A stretch of DNA of 64,000 nucleotides from Collinsella sp. GTDB lineage: Bacteria > Actinomycetota > Coriobacteriia > Coriobacteriales > Coriobacteriaceae. The stretch covers positions 40,760 to 104,759 of the forward strand of contig DXMF01000048.1 in NCBI GenBank assembly GCA_019414345.1, read 5' to 3'. Below, one piece after another: positions 17,848 through 31,576 of this stretch; the stretch's first letter is position 1, and the number at the start of each line of letters is the position of its first letter. The position numbers and the translations under genes are program-made. The notes below the pieces were generated by a model. That model was not told where the DNA came from. It saw only the letters and a list, made by a program, of their open reading frames with translations, and did not search any database.

Positions 17848-19239
17848 ATGGCATATGACGATAGGGAGACCGGGCTGACGGTCGAGGACCGCGGCTCAAA
17901 GTTGGGTCTTCCCCAAAACCAAGATGCAGAGGCCAATGTACTGGCCGCTATGCTGCTATCGCCCGAGGTGGTCGAAGAGGCCCAGGTCGAGCTGCAGCCC
18001 GATGACTTCTACCGGCCCATTCATAAGACCATCTATACCGCGATGGTCGATATGTACAACAGCCGCATTCCCATCGACTCCATCTCGCTGATCGATTACC
18101 TGCGCAGCATCAACAAGCTCGATGCCGTGGGCGGCGAGGCCTACATTTTGGAGCTGATGGGTCAGACCCTGTCGCTCGTCAACTGGCAGCACCATGCCGC
18201 CATCGTCCGTCGCGACTCGATGCTGCGCGAGCTGATCGGTGCCACCAACGAGATCAACGCGCTGGCCTATAACGCCCCTACCGACACCAAGGAGGTCGTG
18301 GAGCTGGCCGAGAGCAAGCTGCTCAAGGTCACGGCGCGCGAGGTCAAGTCGAGCTACAAGACGTTGACCGAGTTTATGGTCGAGGCCTATAACGAGGCCG
18401 AGGAGGTATGCCAGGCCGGCGGCCAGGCTGCGGGCGTGCCCACGGGTTTCCCGTCGCTCGACCGCATGCTCATGGGTTTTCGCGAAGGCCAGCTCATCAT
18501 CATCGGCGCCCGTCCTGCCGTGGGTAAGACGTCGTTCGCTCTGAACCTGGCACTTAACGCTGCCGCTGCTGGTTATACCGTCGGCTTCTTCTCACTGGAG
18601 ATGTCGGGCAAGGAAATTGCCCAGCGTCTGATTTGCGCCTACGCCATGATCTCGATCAGTGACTTCCGCATGGGCCGCATTAGCCCCGAGCAGTGGGCCA
18701 ATATCAACGAGGCCACGCAGACCTTGTCCAAGCTCGATATTCTGATTGACGATACGCCCGGCACCACAGTGACTGAGATTCGCGCCAAGAGCCGCCGCAT
18801 GCTCCATAACAAGGAAAAGGCAATCATCATTTTGGACTACCTGCAGCTGGTGAGTCCTCCACCGGGACGCCGCTCCGAGAGCCGTACCGTCGAGGTTTCG
18901 GAGATGTCGCGTGGTCTTAAGATTATGGCCAAGGAGCTCAAGATCCCGCTCATCGCGCTGTCACAGCTCTCGCGTCAGGTCGAATCCCGTACCGGCAAGC
19001 GCCCGCAGCTTTCCGACCTTCGTGAATCGGGCTCCATCGAGCAGGACGCCGATATCGTCATGTTCTTGGACCGCTCCGCCGACGAGGCCGAAGCCTCGCG
19101 CGACGATCGACCCGACGAGGGCGTTACGCGTATCGTCGTGGCCAAGAACCGTTCGGGCCCGATCGGCGACGTCGACCTGATGTTCCTGCCGGCATCCACC
19201 AAGTTCTATGAGCTTGATGGGGCACATGCCGAGGAGTAG
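17848..19239 (+). CDS. dnaB: Replicative DNA helicase DnaB
   Basis: The 463-residue product has the DnaB N-domain (PQNQDAEANVLAAMLLSPEVVEEA), then the RecA-like domain. Walker A is GARPAVGKTS, Walker B is AIIILDYLQL, and the SQLSRQVE and DLRESGSIEQDAD stretches are present. It forms the hexameric ring that unwinds the fork and loads primase. Three in-frame ATGs sit at 17836, 17842 and 17848; I take the last because GAGGA ends five bases before it. The position after rplI is common. Confidence 0.95.
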   Translation: MAYDDRETGLTVEDRGSKLGLPQNQDAEANVLAAMLLSPEVVEEAQVELQPDDFYRPIHKTIYTAMVDMYNSRIPIDSISLIDYLRSINKLDAVGGEAYILELMGQTLSLVNWQHHAAIVRRDSMLRELIGATNEINALAYNAPTDTKEVVELAESKLLKVTAREVKSSYKTLTEFMVEAYNEAEEVCQAGGQAAGVPTGFPSLDRMLMGFREGQLIIIGARPAVGKTSFALNLALNAAAAGYTVGFFSLEMSGKEIAQRLICAYAMISISDFRMGRISPEQWANINEATQTLSKLDILIDDTPGTTVTEIRAKSRRMLHNKEKAIIILDYLQLVSPPPGRRSESRTVEVSEMSRGLKIMAKELKIPLIALSQLSRQVESRTGKRPQLSDLRESGSIEQDADIVMFLDRSADEAEASRDDRPDEGVTRIVVAKNRSGPIGDVDLMFLPASTKFYELDGAHAEE

Positions 19240-19332
19240 GACAGGCGCCCGTTGCACGGGTATACTGGGAATGTTTTGTGCTTCTGCGTGCCGGCGTGGC
19301 GCGTAGACAGTCCATGAATGTAAGGAGTAAAC

Positions 19333-20619
<1,287 letters not shown>

Positions 20620-20641
20620 TCGGGACCATTTGGTTATTGCG

Positions 20642-20683
20642 ATATACCCCTTTGCAGCCCAAGTGGGCGGCCGAGGGGTATAT
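20642..20683. promoter_or_regulatory. Hairpin between purA and purD
   Basis: ATATACCCCT / AGGGGTATAT arms enclose an inner stem GCCCA / TGGGC. It begins 23 bases after purA stops and lies about 55 bases before the purD start. No T run follows directly, so it may be a weak terminator, a regulatory stem or a repeat. Confidence 0.45.
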
Positions 20684-20737
20684 TTGCTTGCAAAGGGCTC
20701 GCGCGGAGCGGGCCATTCATCCATAGAGGAGGCACCC

Positions 20738-22042
<1,305 letters not shown>

Positions 22043-22063
22043 AATCCGAGAGGAATGAGACGG

Positions 22064-22759
22064 ATGGACGAGAAGAACGAAGAGCTCGTGGACGCGCAGA
22101 TCGTCGAAGAGGACAGCCGCATGTATGGGCACGCCGAGGGCGAGCCTGGTGGCGAGGTCGCTGACGAGCCGGCGCTGGTGCTGGGCGACGACGACCCGCA
22201 CGATGCCGAGCTGCACGAGAAGATTCTTTCGGAGGAGTGCGCCTGGAAGGGCAAGATCCTCGACGTCCACCGTCTTGAGGTTGAGCTGCCCAACGGTCGC
22301 CGCAGCGCCCGCGATATCGTTCGCCATCCGGGTGCGGCGGCCGTCGTGGCGCTGACCGAGAGCGGCAAGATCGTACTGGTGCGTCAGTACCGCACCGCCA
22401 TCGACCGCGTGACGGTCGAGATTCCCGCCGGCAAGCTCGATCCAGGCGAGGATCCGCTCGATTGCGCCAAGCGCGAACTGCATGAGGAGACGGGCTTTAG
22501 GGCTGGTCGTATTCGCTTTTTGACGTCGATTGTCACGTCCTGCGGTTTTTGCGATGAGATCATCCGCATCTACTTGGCTACCAAGCTCGAGTTTGATGCG
22601 CCCAACCCCGATGATGACGAGTTTGTCAACGTGGACCTGGTGCCGCTGCACGAGCTGATCGACGCCGTGCTCGACGGCAAGATCGAAGACGCCAAGACCG
22701 TCGTAGGCGCGCTTGCCTGCGACAGCATCGCGCACCGTTTGGGTGGGGCCGATCTTTAA
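22064..22759 (+). CDS. Nudix hydrolase, ADP-ribose pyrophosphatase type
   Basis: The 231-residue product has an acidic N-terminal extension of about 55 residues followed by a Nudix domain. The Nudix box is complete: G-KLDPG-E-DPLDCAK-RELHEETGF. The upstream VVALTESGKIVLVRQYR and the PAGKLDPGE context resemble NudF-type ADP-ribose pyrophosphatases, which split ADP-ribose into AMP and ribose 5-phosphate. AGAGGA lies nine bases before the ATG at 22064; the ATG at 22055 is too close to it. It sits 21 bases after purD and may be co-transcribed. Confidence 0.85.
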   Translation: MDEKNEELVDAQIVEEDSRMYGHAEGEPGGEVADEPALVLGDDDPHDAELHEKILSEECAWKGKILDVHRLEVELPNGRRSARDIVRHPGAAAVVALTESGKIVLVRQYRTAIDRVTVEIPAGKLDPGEDPLDCAKRELHEETGFRAGRIRFLTSIVTSCGFCDEIIRIYLATKLEFDAPNPDDDEFVNVDLVPLHELIDAVLDGKIEDAKTVVGALACDSIAHRLGGADL

Positions 22760-22786
22760 CGAGCGGGGATGATCCCGCAGGTTTGT

Positions 22787-22936
22787 GTAAGTCAGCGAAA
22801 GTGCTCCAATTGAGACAAGGTGGCCTAAAAGAGGAGGGAAGCGTATGGATATACGCGACCGACGACTGAAGGCCAGATTGTCCAAATGGAGCACTTGCAG
22901 CGTCGAGACGAAACGCGGTTTGGTAAAACCGCGTAA
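22787..22936 (+). repeat. Structured interspersed element, copy 1
   Basis: Layout: TAAGTCAGCG; outer stem AAGTGCTCCA (22799) with TGGAGCACTT (22887); strand CAAGGTG facing CAGATTG; inner stem GGCCT / AGGCC; purine run AAAAGAGGAGG; hairpin GCGTAT / ATACGC; GACGACTGA. Then GCAGCGTCGAG and the hairpin CGCGGTTT / AAACCGCG. Copy 2 (40826-40978, minus) shares both ends and the loop strands, and copy 3 (44171-44276, minus) shares the core. The stems differ between copies but stay paired. Confidence 0.8.
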
Positions 22937-22943
22937 GGTGACT

Positions 22944-24716
22944 ATGTTTAAGAGGTTTCTTTCTTACTACGAGCCCCAGATGGGGCTTTTTGTTGCTGAT
23001 ACTGTTTGCGCTCTGGTGCTTGCCGCCATTGACCTGGCGTTCCCCATTATCCTGCGCAATTTGACCGGTGGGCTATTTACTCAGGGTCAGGCTGCCATTA
23101 TGCAGGCGCTCGGCATGATCGCGGTGGGCTTGGTGTTGATGTATGCCGTCCGCTGCGCCTGCCGCTACTTTGTGAGCTATTGGGGTCACGTGATGGGCGC
23201 GCGCATGGAGTCCAAGATGCGCGAGGACCTGTTCGACCAGTATGAGCGCTTTAGCTTTGCGTACTTCGACCGCAACAGCTCGGGCGACATGATGAGCCGC
23301 GTGGTCAACGACCTGTTCGATATCTGCGAGGCGGCGCATCACGTGCCCGAGTGGATCATCATCTGCGGCATCGAGATTATCGGCTCGTTTGTGATCCTCT
23401 TTACCATCGCCCCGGTGCTGGCGCTCGCCATGGCCGTGGTGACGGCGGCGTTTTCGGCCATCATGTTTTGGCAGAACATGCGCATGCGCGAGGTCTTTAG
23501 CGACAACCGCAAAAAGATCAGCGGCATCAATGCGCAGCTGCAGGATTCGCTGGCGGGCATGCGCGTGGTCAAGAGCTTTGCCAATGAGGAGACCGAACGC
23601 TTCAAGTTCCGCGCCTCAAACAATCGCTATCTTTCGTCCAAGGAGAACATGTATCACGCCATGGGCGTCTATACCGCGACGTATGGCCTGCTTTCGGGTG
23701 TGCTCTATGTGATCGTGGTGCTGCTGGGCGGCTGGCTGGTCGCCCAGGGGCAGCTGCAGGCGGTCGATATGGCGACCTTTGCACTCTATATTTCGCTGTT
23801 CTGCACGCCGCTCGAGACACTCGTCAATTCGGCCGAAACGTATCAGAAGGCTATCGCCGGCTTTAAGCGTATGGACGAGGTGCTCTCGACCGCGCCGGAT
23901 ATCCAGGACAAGCCGGGCGCTACGGATCTGCAGGTGACTGCCGGCGCCGTGGAGTATCACGACGTGTGCTTTAACTACGAGGATGTTGAGCTGGGCGAGG
24001 GCGATGCCGACGAGCGTCCCGTTATCGACCATATGGACCTGTCCATCAAGCCCGGGCAGACCATCGCTTTGGTTGGCCCTTCGGGCGGTGGCAAGTCCAC
24101 GACCTGTTCGCTGCTGCCGCGCTTTTATGACGTGGCCGCCGGATCCATTAGCATCGACGGCCAGGACGTGCGCGATGTGACGCAGCAGAGCCTGCGTCGC
24201 GCCATCGGCCTGGTGCAGCAGGATGTCTATCTGTTTGACGGCACGATTGGCGAGAACATCGCCTACGGCAAGCCGGGCGCTACGGCAGGAGAGATCGCCG
24301 AGGCCGCCCGTCGCGCCAACATCGATGCCTTTATCGAGTCGCTTCCACAGGGCTATGACACGGTCGTGGGCGAGCGCGGCAGCCGTCTTTCGGGCGGACA
24401 GAAACAGCGCGTTGCCATCGCGCGTGTGTTTCTCAAGAATCCCAAAATCTTGATCTTGGACGAGGCGACGAGTGCTTTGGATAACGAGAGCGAGGAGGCG
24501 GTCCAGGAGTCGCTCGAAGAGCTGGCACGCGGCCGTACCACAATCATCATCGCCCACCGTCTCTCGACCATTAAACACGCCGATGAGATTGCGACCGTTG
24601 AGCATGGTCGCGTTGTGGAACGTGGCACGCATGAACAGCTTCTCGCCCGTGGCGGCACCTATGCCCGTTACTATCGAATGCAGTTCGAAGGTGCGCGTGC
24701 GCACGAGCTCGACTGA
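22944..24716 (+). CDS. ABC transporter, fused permease and ATPase
   Basis: This is a half-transporter of 590 residues. Six membrane helices occupy residues 1-310 (MFKRFLSYYEPQMGLFVADTVCALVL onward). The ATPase follows with Walker A GPSGGGKST, Q-loop VQQDVYLFDGT, signature LSGGQKQR, Walker B ILILDEATSALD and the H-loop IAHRLST. It resembles the MsbA/LmrA-type exporter group and probably works as a dimer; the substrate is unknown. I start at the ATG at 22944 (AAGGTG six bases upstream). The frame opens at 22845 behind GAGGAGGG, but that site is part of the conserved structured element at 22787-22936. Confidence 0.88.
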   Translation: MFKRFLSYYEPQMGLFVADTVCALVLAAIDLAFPIILRNLTGGLFTQGQAAIMQALGMIAVGLVLMYAVRCACRYFVSYWGHVMGARMESKMREDLFDQYERFSFAYFDRNSSGDMMSRVVNDLFDICEAAHHVPEWIIICGIEIIGSFVILFTIAPVLALAMAVVTAAFSAIMFWQNMRMREVFSDNRKKISGINAQLQDSLAGMRVVKSFANEETERFKFRASNNRYLSSKENMYHAMGVYTATYGLLSGVLYVIVVLLGGWLVAQGQLQAVDMATFALYISLFCTPLETLVNSAETYQKAIAGFKRMDEVLSTAPDIQDKPGATDLQVTAGAVEYHDVCFNYEDVELGEGDADERPVIDHMDLSIKPGQTIALVGPSGGGKSTTCSLLPRFYDVAAGSISIDGQDVRDVTQQSLRRAIGLVQQDVYLFDGTIGENIAYGKPGATAGEIAEAARRANIDAFIESLPQGYDTVVGERGSRLSGGQKQRVAIARVFLKNPKILILDEATSALDNESEEAVQESLEELARGRTTIIIAHRLSTIKHADEIATVEHGRVVERGTHEQLLARGGTYARYYRMQFEGARAHELD

Positions 24717-24735
24717 TTGATATGACAGGAAGTTT

Positions 24736-25701
24736 ATGGCTGACAAGAACCCTTTGACTCCGGAAGAAGTGACGGAGTTATTCTCCGAAATCGATGCATC
24801 CGGTGTCTTGGATCCCACGCTTGCCAAAAAGCGAACCGAGCGCATGCGTGAGAAGGAGGCTGCGGCCAAGCGCGGTGACAAAGCGGCGCTAGCGCAGCTG
24901 CGCAGCGAGGACCGCGCGAGCCAGGCAAAACATATCGACCCGCTGTCCGAGGATGATCCTTCGGGTTCGCAGGTGAGTCATACCATTACGAAGACCGCGA
25001 TGGCCGTGGTCATTGGTATTTTGGTGCTGATCGTGGGCATGCAGATTGGCTACGGCGTGATGCGTCGCCTGAACACCGCCAACCTGTCCGAGAGCGTTTC
25101 GGTCGATACTGTTTCGACGGCGCTGAAGGGCGGCCTTGAGTGGGGCAACGGCTTTACGCAGTTCCCGCTCGACTTTACCGTCGATGAAGCCGATGAGCGT
25201 ACGGGCACGGTCGAGGTGACGGTGTTGGACACATCGTCTGCCAACGAGCTCGAGCTGCTGTCCAACGGGCAGATTCAGGCCGCGGCGCTTGCGACCAACG
25301 CGTTGCTCAACGATAAGATCGACCGCGTGGTGTATAACGTTCACGCCTATATCGACGAGGATAGCAACATTCAGCACGATTCCTTCTTTGGCATGTTTCC
25401 CGCCCAGGGCCACCAGAGCGCCATCCTGACGTTCGTGTGGACCAAGAGCTCATCCAACGCTACGAGTATCGACTGGAAGATGCGCATCGTGAGTATGGAT
25501 GACACCATCGCCGAGCGCATTCAGAAGCAGGTGAACTCGGTGTCGTCGTTGATTGAGGACCCGGTGGTGAGCCAGACCAAGATTGACGAGGAAAAGGCCG
25601 AACGTGACCTGGAGCATCGTCTGCATGGCCGCGAGATTTTCCGCGGCGGCAAGCCCGATCGCACACCGTCCGAACTGCTGGAGCAGGACAAGATAAAATA
25701 A
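24736..25701 (+). CDS. Single-pass membrane protein of unknown function
   Basis: The 321-residue product has a charged cytosolic N terminus of about 90 residues, one membrane helix (TAMAVVIGILVLIVGMQIGYGVM), and an outer alpha/beta domain from about 115 to 275. That domain (GGLEWGNGFTQFPLDFTVDEADERTGTVEVTVLDTSS) has regular strands. The tail is charged and helical. I do not recognise a family. ACAGGAAG precedes the ATG. It follows the ABC exporter by 19 bases and is followed by a strong terminator, so it probably works with that transporter or in its envelope context. Confidence 0.65.
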   Translation: MADKNPLTPEEVTELFSEIDASGVLDPTLAKKRTERMREKEAAAKRGDKAALAQLRSEDRASQAKHIDPLSEDDPSGSQVSHTITKTAMAVVIGILVLIVGMQIGYGVMRRLNTANLSESVSVDTVSTALKGGLEWGNGFTQFPLDFTVDEADERTGTVEVTVLDTSSANELELLSNGQIQAAALATNALLNDKIDRVVYNVHAYIDEDSNIQHDSFFGMFPAQGHQSAILTFVWTKSSSNATSIDWKMRIVSMDDTIAERIQKQVNSVSSLIEDPVVSQTKIDEEKAERDLEHRLHGREIFRGGKPDRTPSELLEQDKIK

Positions 25702-25706
25702 GACGC

Positions 25707-25747
25707 CATCATCCCGCGTGAGCCACAAGCCCCGCGGGATGATTTTT
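25707..25747 (+). terminator. Terminator before carA
   Basis: CATCATCCCGCG / CGCGGGATGAT(T) arms are followed by a T run. It lies six bases after the membrane-protein gene. Confidence 0.9.
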
Positions 25748-25877
25748 CCGGGACGGGGATTAAAAAATCATTATGCATAGAAAGTCATAATTATCATTTC
25801 GTAAACATTTCGATGAAATTAACGCCATGAGGCATGCTTGCGGTTACAATACCGCGAGGCCTAACTGCACACCTTTA

Positions 25878-25908
25878 AGCCGGTCCTGTGAGACCGGGAA
25901 GGAGAACT
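25878..25908 (+). promoter_or_regulatory. PyrR-type RNA site overlapping the carA ribosome site
   Basis: CCGG-TCCTGTGAGA-CCGG forms a short hairpin whose loop matches the PyrR binding consensus UCCNGNGAG, with the usual CCTTTAAG directly upstream. GGGAAGGAG follows at once and is the carA ribosome site. PyrR with UMP would therefore block translation of carAB directly. pyrR itself is not in the window. Confidence 0.8.
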
Positions 25909-27339
25909 ATGGCGAACAACCATATTGCGGGCGCTGCCGCCCGCACCATCGCGCCCAGCGAGCTGTGCCAGCGTATGCTGGCCAAAACCAGCAAGGGCGC
26001 TTGCGGTCCCTGCACCCTGTATCTTGAGGATGGGACCATTTTTTATGGACGCGCATGCGGCGCCGAGGGCACCGCGACCGGCGAAGTCTGCTTCAACACC
26101 TCGCTCGAGGGCTACTTTGAGGTCATGACCGACCCGAGCTATGCCGGCCAAATCGTAACCATGACCTATCCGCAGATCGGCAACTACGGTATCGACGAGA
26201 CCGATGTCCAGTCGGCCTTCCCCGGCGGCGCCGTGCGCCCTGCGAGCGCTCCGGCCATGCGTGGCATGATCGTTCGCGACATGTGCGCCACGCCTTCTAA
26301 CTGGCGCTCGGCCGTCAGCGTGCCGGAGTACCTGCGCGCTCACGGCATCGTCGCTATCGAGGGCGTCGACACCCGCGCTCTGGTGCGCCACCTGCGCGAC
26401 AACGGCTCCAAGATGGGCATTATCTCGACCGAGATCTTCGACGTCGACGAGCTTGCCGAGCGTCTGGCCGCAGCGCCCACGCTGGTAGGCGAGAACCTGG
26501 TCAAGACCGTAAGTTGCCCCGCGCCTCACGAGTTTGTGGCCGCCGACCTGCCTGCCACGCATGACTTTGCGCTGGCTCCTGCTGCTCCCGCCCGCCACAA
26601 CGTGGTCGCGTACGACTGCGGTGTGAAGCGCGGTATTCTGGAGGGCCTCGTCCGCGCCGGCTGCGGCCTTACCGTCGTGCCGTGGGATACGCCCGCGAGT
26701 GAGGTGCTCGACATGAATCCCGACGGCGTCTTTTTATCCAACGGCCCCGGCGACCCCGACGCCGTGGTGGAGACCTATGAGCAGGTGCAACAGCTGATCG
26801 GCAAGGTGCCGGTCTTTGGTATTTGTCTTGGTCACCAGATGATCAGCCTGGCCTGCGGCGCCCAGATGGAAAAGCTTAAGTTCGGTCACCGCGGTGGCAA
26901 CCAGCCGGTCATGAACCTGGTAAGCCGTCGCGTGGAGATTACCGCACAAAACCATGGCTTTGGCCTGCTGTTCCCCAGCTTGGGCAAGCTTGTCCCCGAA
27001 CTTTCCGGCGGCGAGACCGGGCATGCGGTCGATGGAGATCTGCGCGTTTGGGTGCGCCGCGGAATCGCGCCGGTCGTGATGAACGAGCGCTTCGGCCGCA
27101 TTCGCCTGACGCATGTGAACCTTAACGACGGCACCGCCGAGGGCATCCAGCTGCTCGAAGCCCCGTGCTTCTCGGTCCAGTACCACCCCGAGGCCTCGCC
27201 TGGCCCCACCGATGCCCACTATCTCTTTACCGCCTTTACGCGACTCATGGACGGCGAGGAGAACTACCTGGACATCGACACCGCGAAGGACCGCCTGGCT
27301 GGCTGGAATTTCGCCGAGACTGAGACCGAGGAGAACTAA
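25909..27339 (+). CDS. carA: Carbamoyl phosphate synthase small subunit
   Basis: This 476-residue glutaminase subunit supplies ammonia to CarB for pyrimidine and arginine synthesis. The N-domain has LEDGTIFYGRACGAEG and the class I amidotransferase domain has VFGICLGHQMI with the catalytic Cys; the His-Glu pair is in VQYHPEASPGP. It is about 90 residues longer than usual. An extra roughly 40 residues sit between AQNHGFGLLFPS and FGRIRLTHVNLNDG, with additional residues at both termini. The start at 25909 has AAGGAG and a PyrR site just before it; carB begins one base after the stop. Confidence 0.95.
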   Translation: MANNHIAGAAARTIAPSELCQRMLAKTSKGACGPCTLYLEDGTIFYGRACGAEGTATGEVCFNTSLEGYFEVMTDPSYAGQIVTMTYPQIGNYGIDETDVQSAFPGGAVRPASAPAMRGMIVRDMCATPSNWRSAVSVPEYLRAHGIVAIEGVDTRALVRHLRDNGSKMGIISTEIFDVDELAERLAAAPTLVGENLVKTVSCPAPHEFVAADLPATHDFALAPAAPARHNVVAYDCGVKRGILEGLVRAGCGLTVVPWDTPASEVLDMNPDGVFLSNGPGDPDAVVETYEQVQQLIGKVPVFGICLGHQMISLACGAQMEKLKFGHRGGNQPVMNLVSRRVEITAQNHGFGLLFPSLGKLVPELSGGETGHAVDGDLRVWVRRGIAPVVMNERFGRIRLTHVNLNDGTAEGIQLLEAPCFSVQYHPEASPGPTDAHYLFTAFTRLMDGEENYLDIDTAKDRLAGWNFAETETEEN

Positions 27340-27340
27340 C

Positions 27341-30655
<3,315 letters not shown>

Positions 30656-30666
30656 TTGAGCCGTCC

Positions 30667-30751
30667 GGCCGGGGCGGCAGCCGGACACTTTCTCTCGGAA
30701 ACTGGGCTTCGCGAAGTTTTCCGAGAGAAAGGTCCGCCTCCCGCCCCGGCC
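30667..30751. repeat. Nested palindrome P1 after carB
   Basis: Outer arms GGCCGGGGCGG / CCGCCCCGGCC and inner arms CTTTCTCTCGG / CCGAGAGAAAG enclose a core CTGGGCTTCGCGAAG. The core recurs in reverse orientation in P3 (30911-30980). Confidence 0.85.
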
Positions 30752-30824
30752 TGCGGTGACTTGGCTGCACCGTGTGCTGCCGAAGGGGCTTTGCGCGATG
30801 ACTAGGGCTGAATAAAAAGTGAGT

Positions 30825-30860
30825 GTGGGATCCGCCGTTCGTTCGAACGGCGGATCCCAC
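30825..30860. repeat. Perfect 16-bp-arm palindrome P2
   Basis: GTGGGATCCGCCGTTC / GAACGGCGGATCCCAC around GTTC. It lies between P1 and P3. A run of A before it would make a terminator only on the minus strand, where no gene needs one. Confidence 0.85.
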
Positions 30861-30910
30861 GTTAATATTTCAGCCAACGTACGTCATGGCAATCCCCGGT
30901 AGGTCGCAGG

Positions 30911-30980
30911 GCGGCGGCTGAGCCTTTCCCTCGGGAAACTTCGCGAAGCCCAGTTCCCGAGGGAAAGGCTCAGCCGCCGC
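30911..30980. repeat. Long palindrome P3 before purE
   Basis: Arms beginning GCGGCGGCTGAGCCTTTCCC and ending GGGAAAGGCTCAGCCGCCGC pair over about 27 bases. The core AACTTCGCGAAGCCCAG is the reverse complement of the P1 core. This is one of the longest near-perfect stems in the window. Confidence 0.88.
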
Positions 30981-31076
30981 CACAAAGACCGCAGGGACGG
31001 GAGCAGCTATACTACTCTCAGTAGTTAAGGGTCGCGGATTCGCTGCGTCACCGCTCTCAACAGGAGGTCTATGTTT

Positions 31077-31541
31077 ATGGCAGATCAGAAGCCGGTTGTC
31101 GGGATCATCATGGGTTCCAAGTCCGATCTGGGCGTTATGGAAGGCTGCACCGCCGAGCTCGAGGCACTGGGTGTGCCCTATGAGCTCGTCATTGCGAGCG
31201 CGCACCGCACGCCGGCGAAGGTCCACGAGTGGGCTTCGACTGCCGCCGATCGCGGTATCAAAGTGATTATCGCCGCCGCCGGCAAGGCCGCTCACTTGGG
31301 TGGTGTCGTGGCTGCCTTTACGCCGCTGCCGGTTATCGGCGTGCCTATGAAGACGAGTGACCTGGGCGGTATGGATTCGCTGCTGTCGATGGTGCAGATG
31401 CCTTCGGGCGTGCCCGTGGCCTGCGTTGCCATCAACGGTGCCAAGAACGCCGCCATCTATGCCACACAGATTCTGGGTGCTTGCGACCCCGAGTACCGCA
31501 AGGTTATCGAGAAGATGAAGCAGGAGATGGCTGACGCCTAA
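31077..31541 (+). CDS. purE: N5-carboxyaminoimidazole ribonucleotide mutase
   Basis: The 154-residue class I PurE moves the carboxyl group from N5-CAIR to C4, step six of purine synthesis. Signatures are GIIMGSKSDLGVMEG, IASAHRTPAKVHEW and AAAGKAAHLGGVVAAFTPLPVIGVP. Two ATGs lie at 31071 and 31077 after AGGAGG; I prefer the second on spacing. No purK is next to it. Confidence 0.95.
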   Translation: MADQKPVVGIIMGSKSDLGVMEGCTAELEALGVPYELVIASAHRTPAKVHEWASTAADRGIKVIIAAAGKAAHLGGVVAAFTPLPVIGVPMKTSDLGGMDSLLSMVQMPSGVPVACVAINGAKNAAIYATQILGACDPEYRKVIEKMKQEMADA

Positions 31542-31576
31542 GCGTTCCGCCGTTTCACCGCAGTATAAGGAGAGCC

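Noticed and set aside
22845..22943. 33-residue N-terminal extension of the ABC exporter
   Set aside because: The stretch is part of an interspersed structured element found elsewhere without a gene. The protein from 22944 already starts like other exporters.
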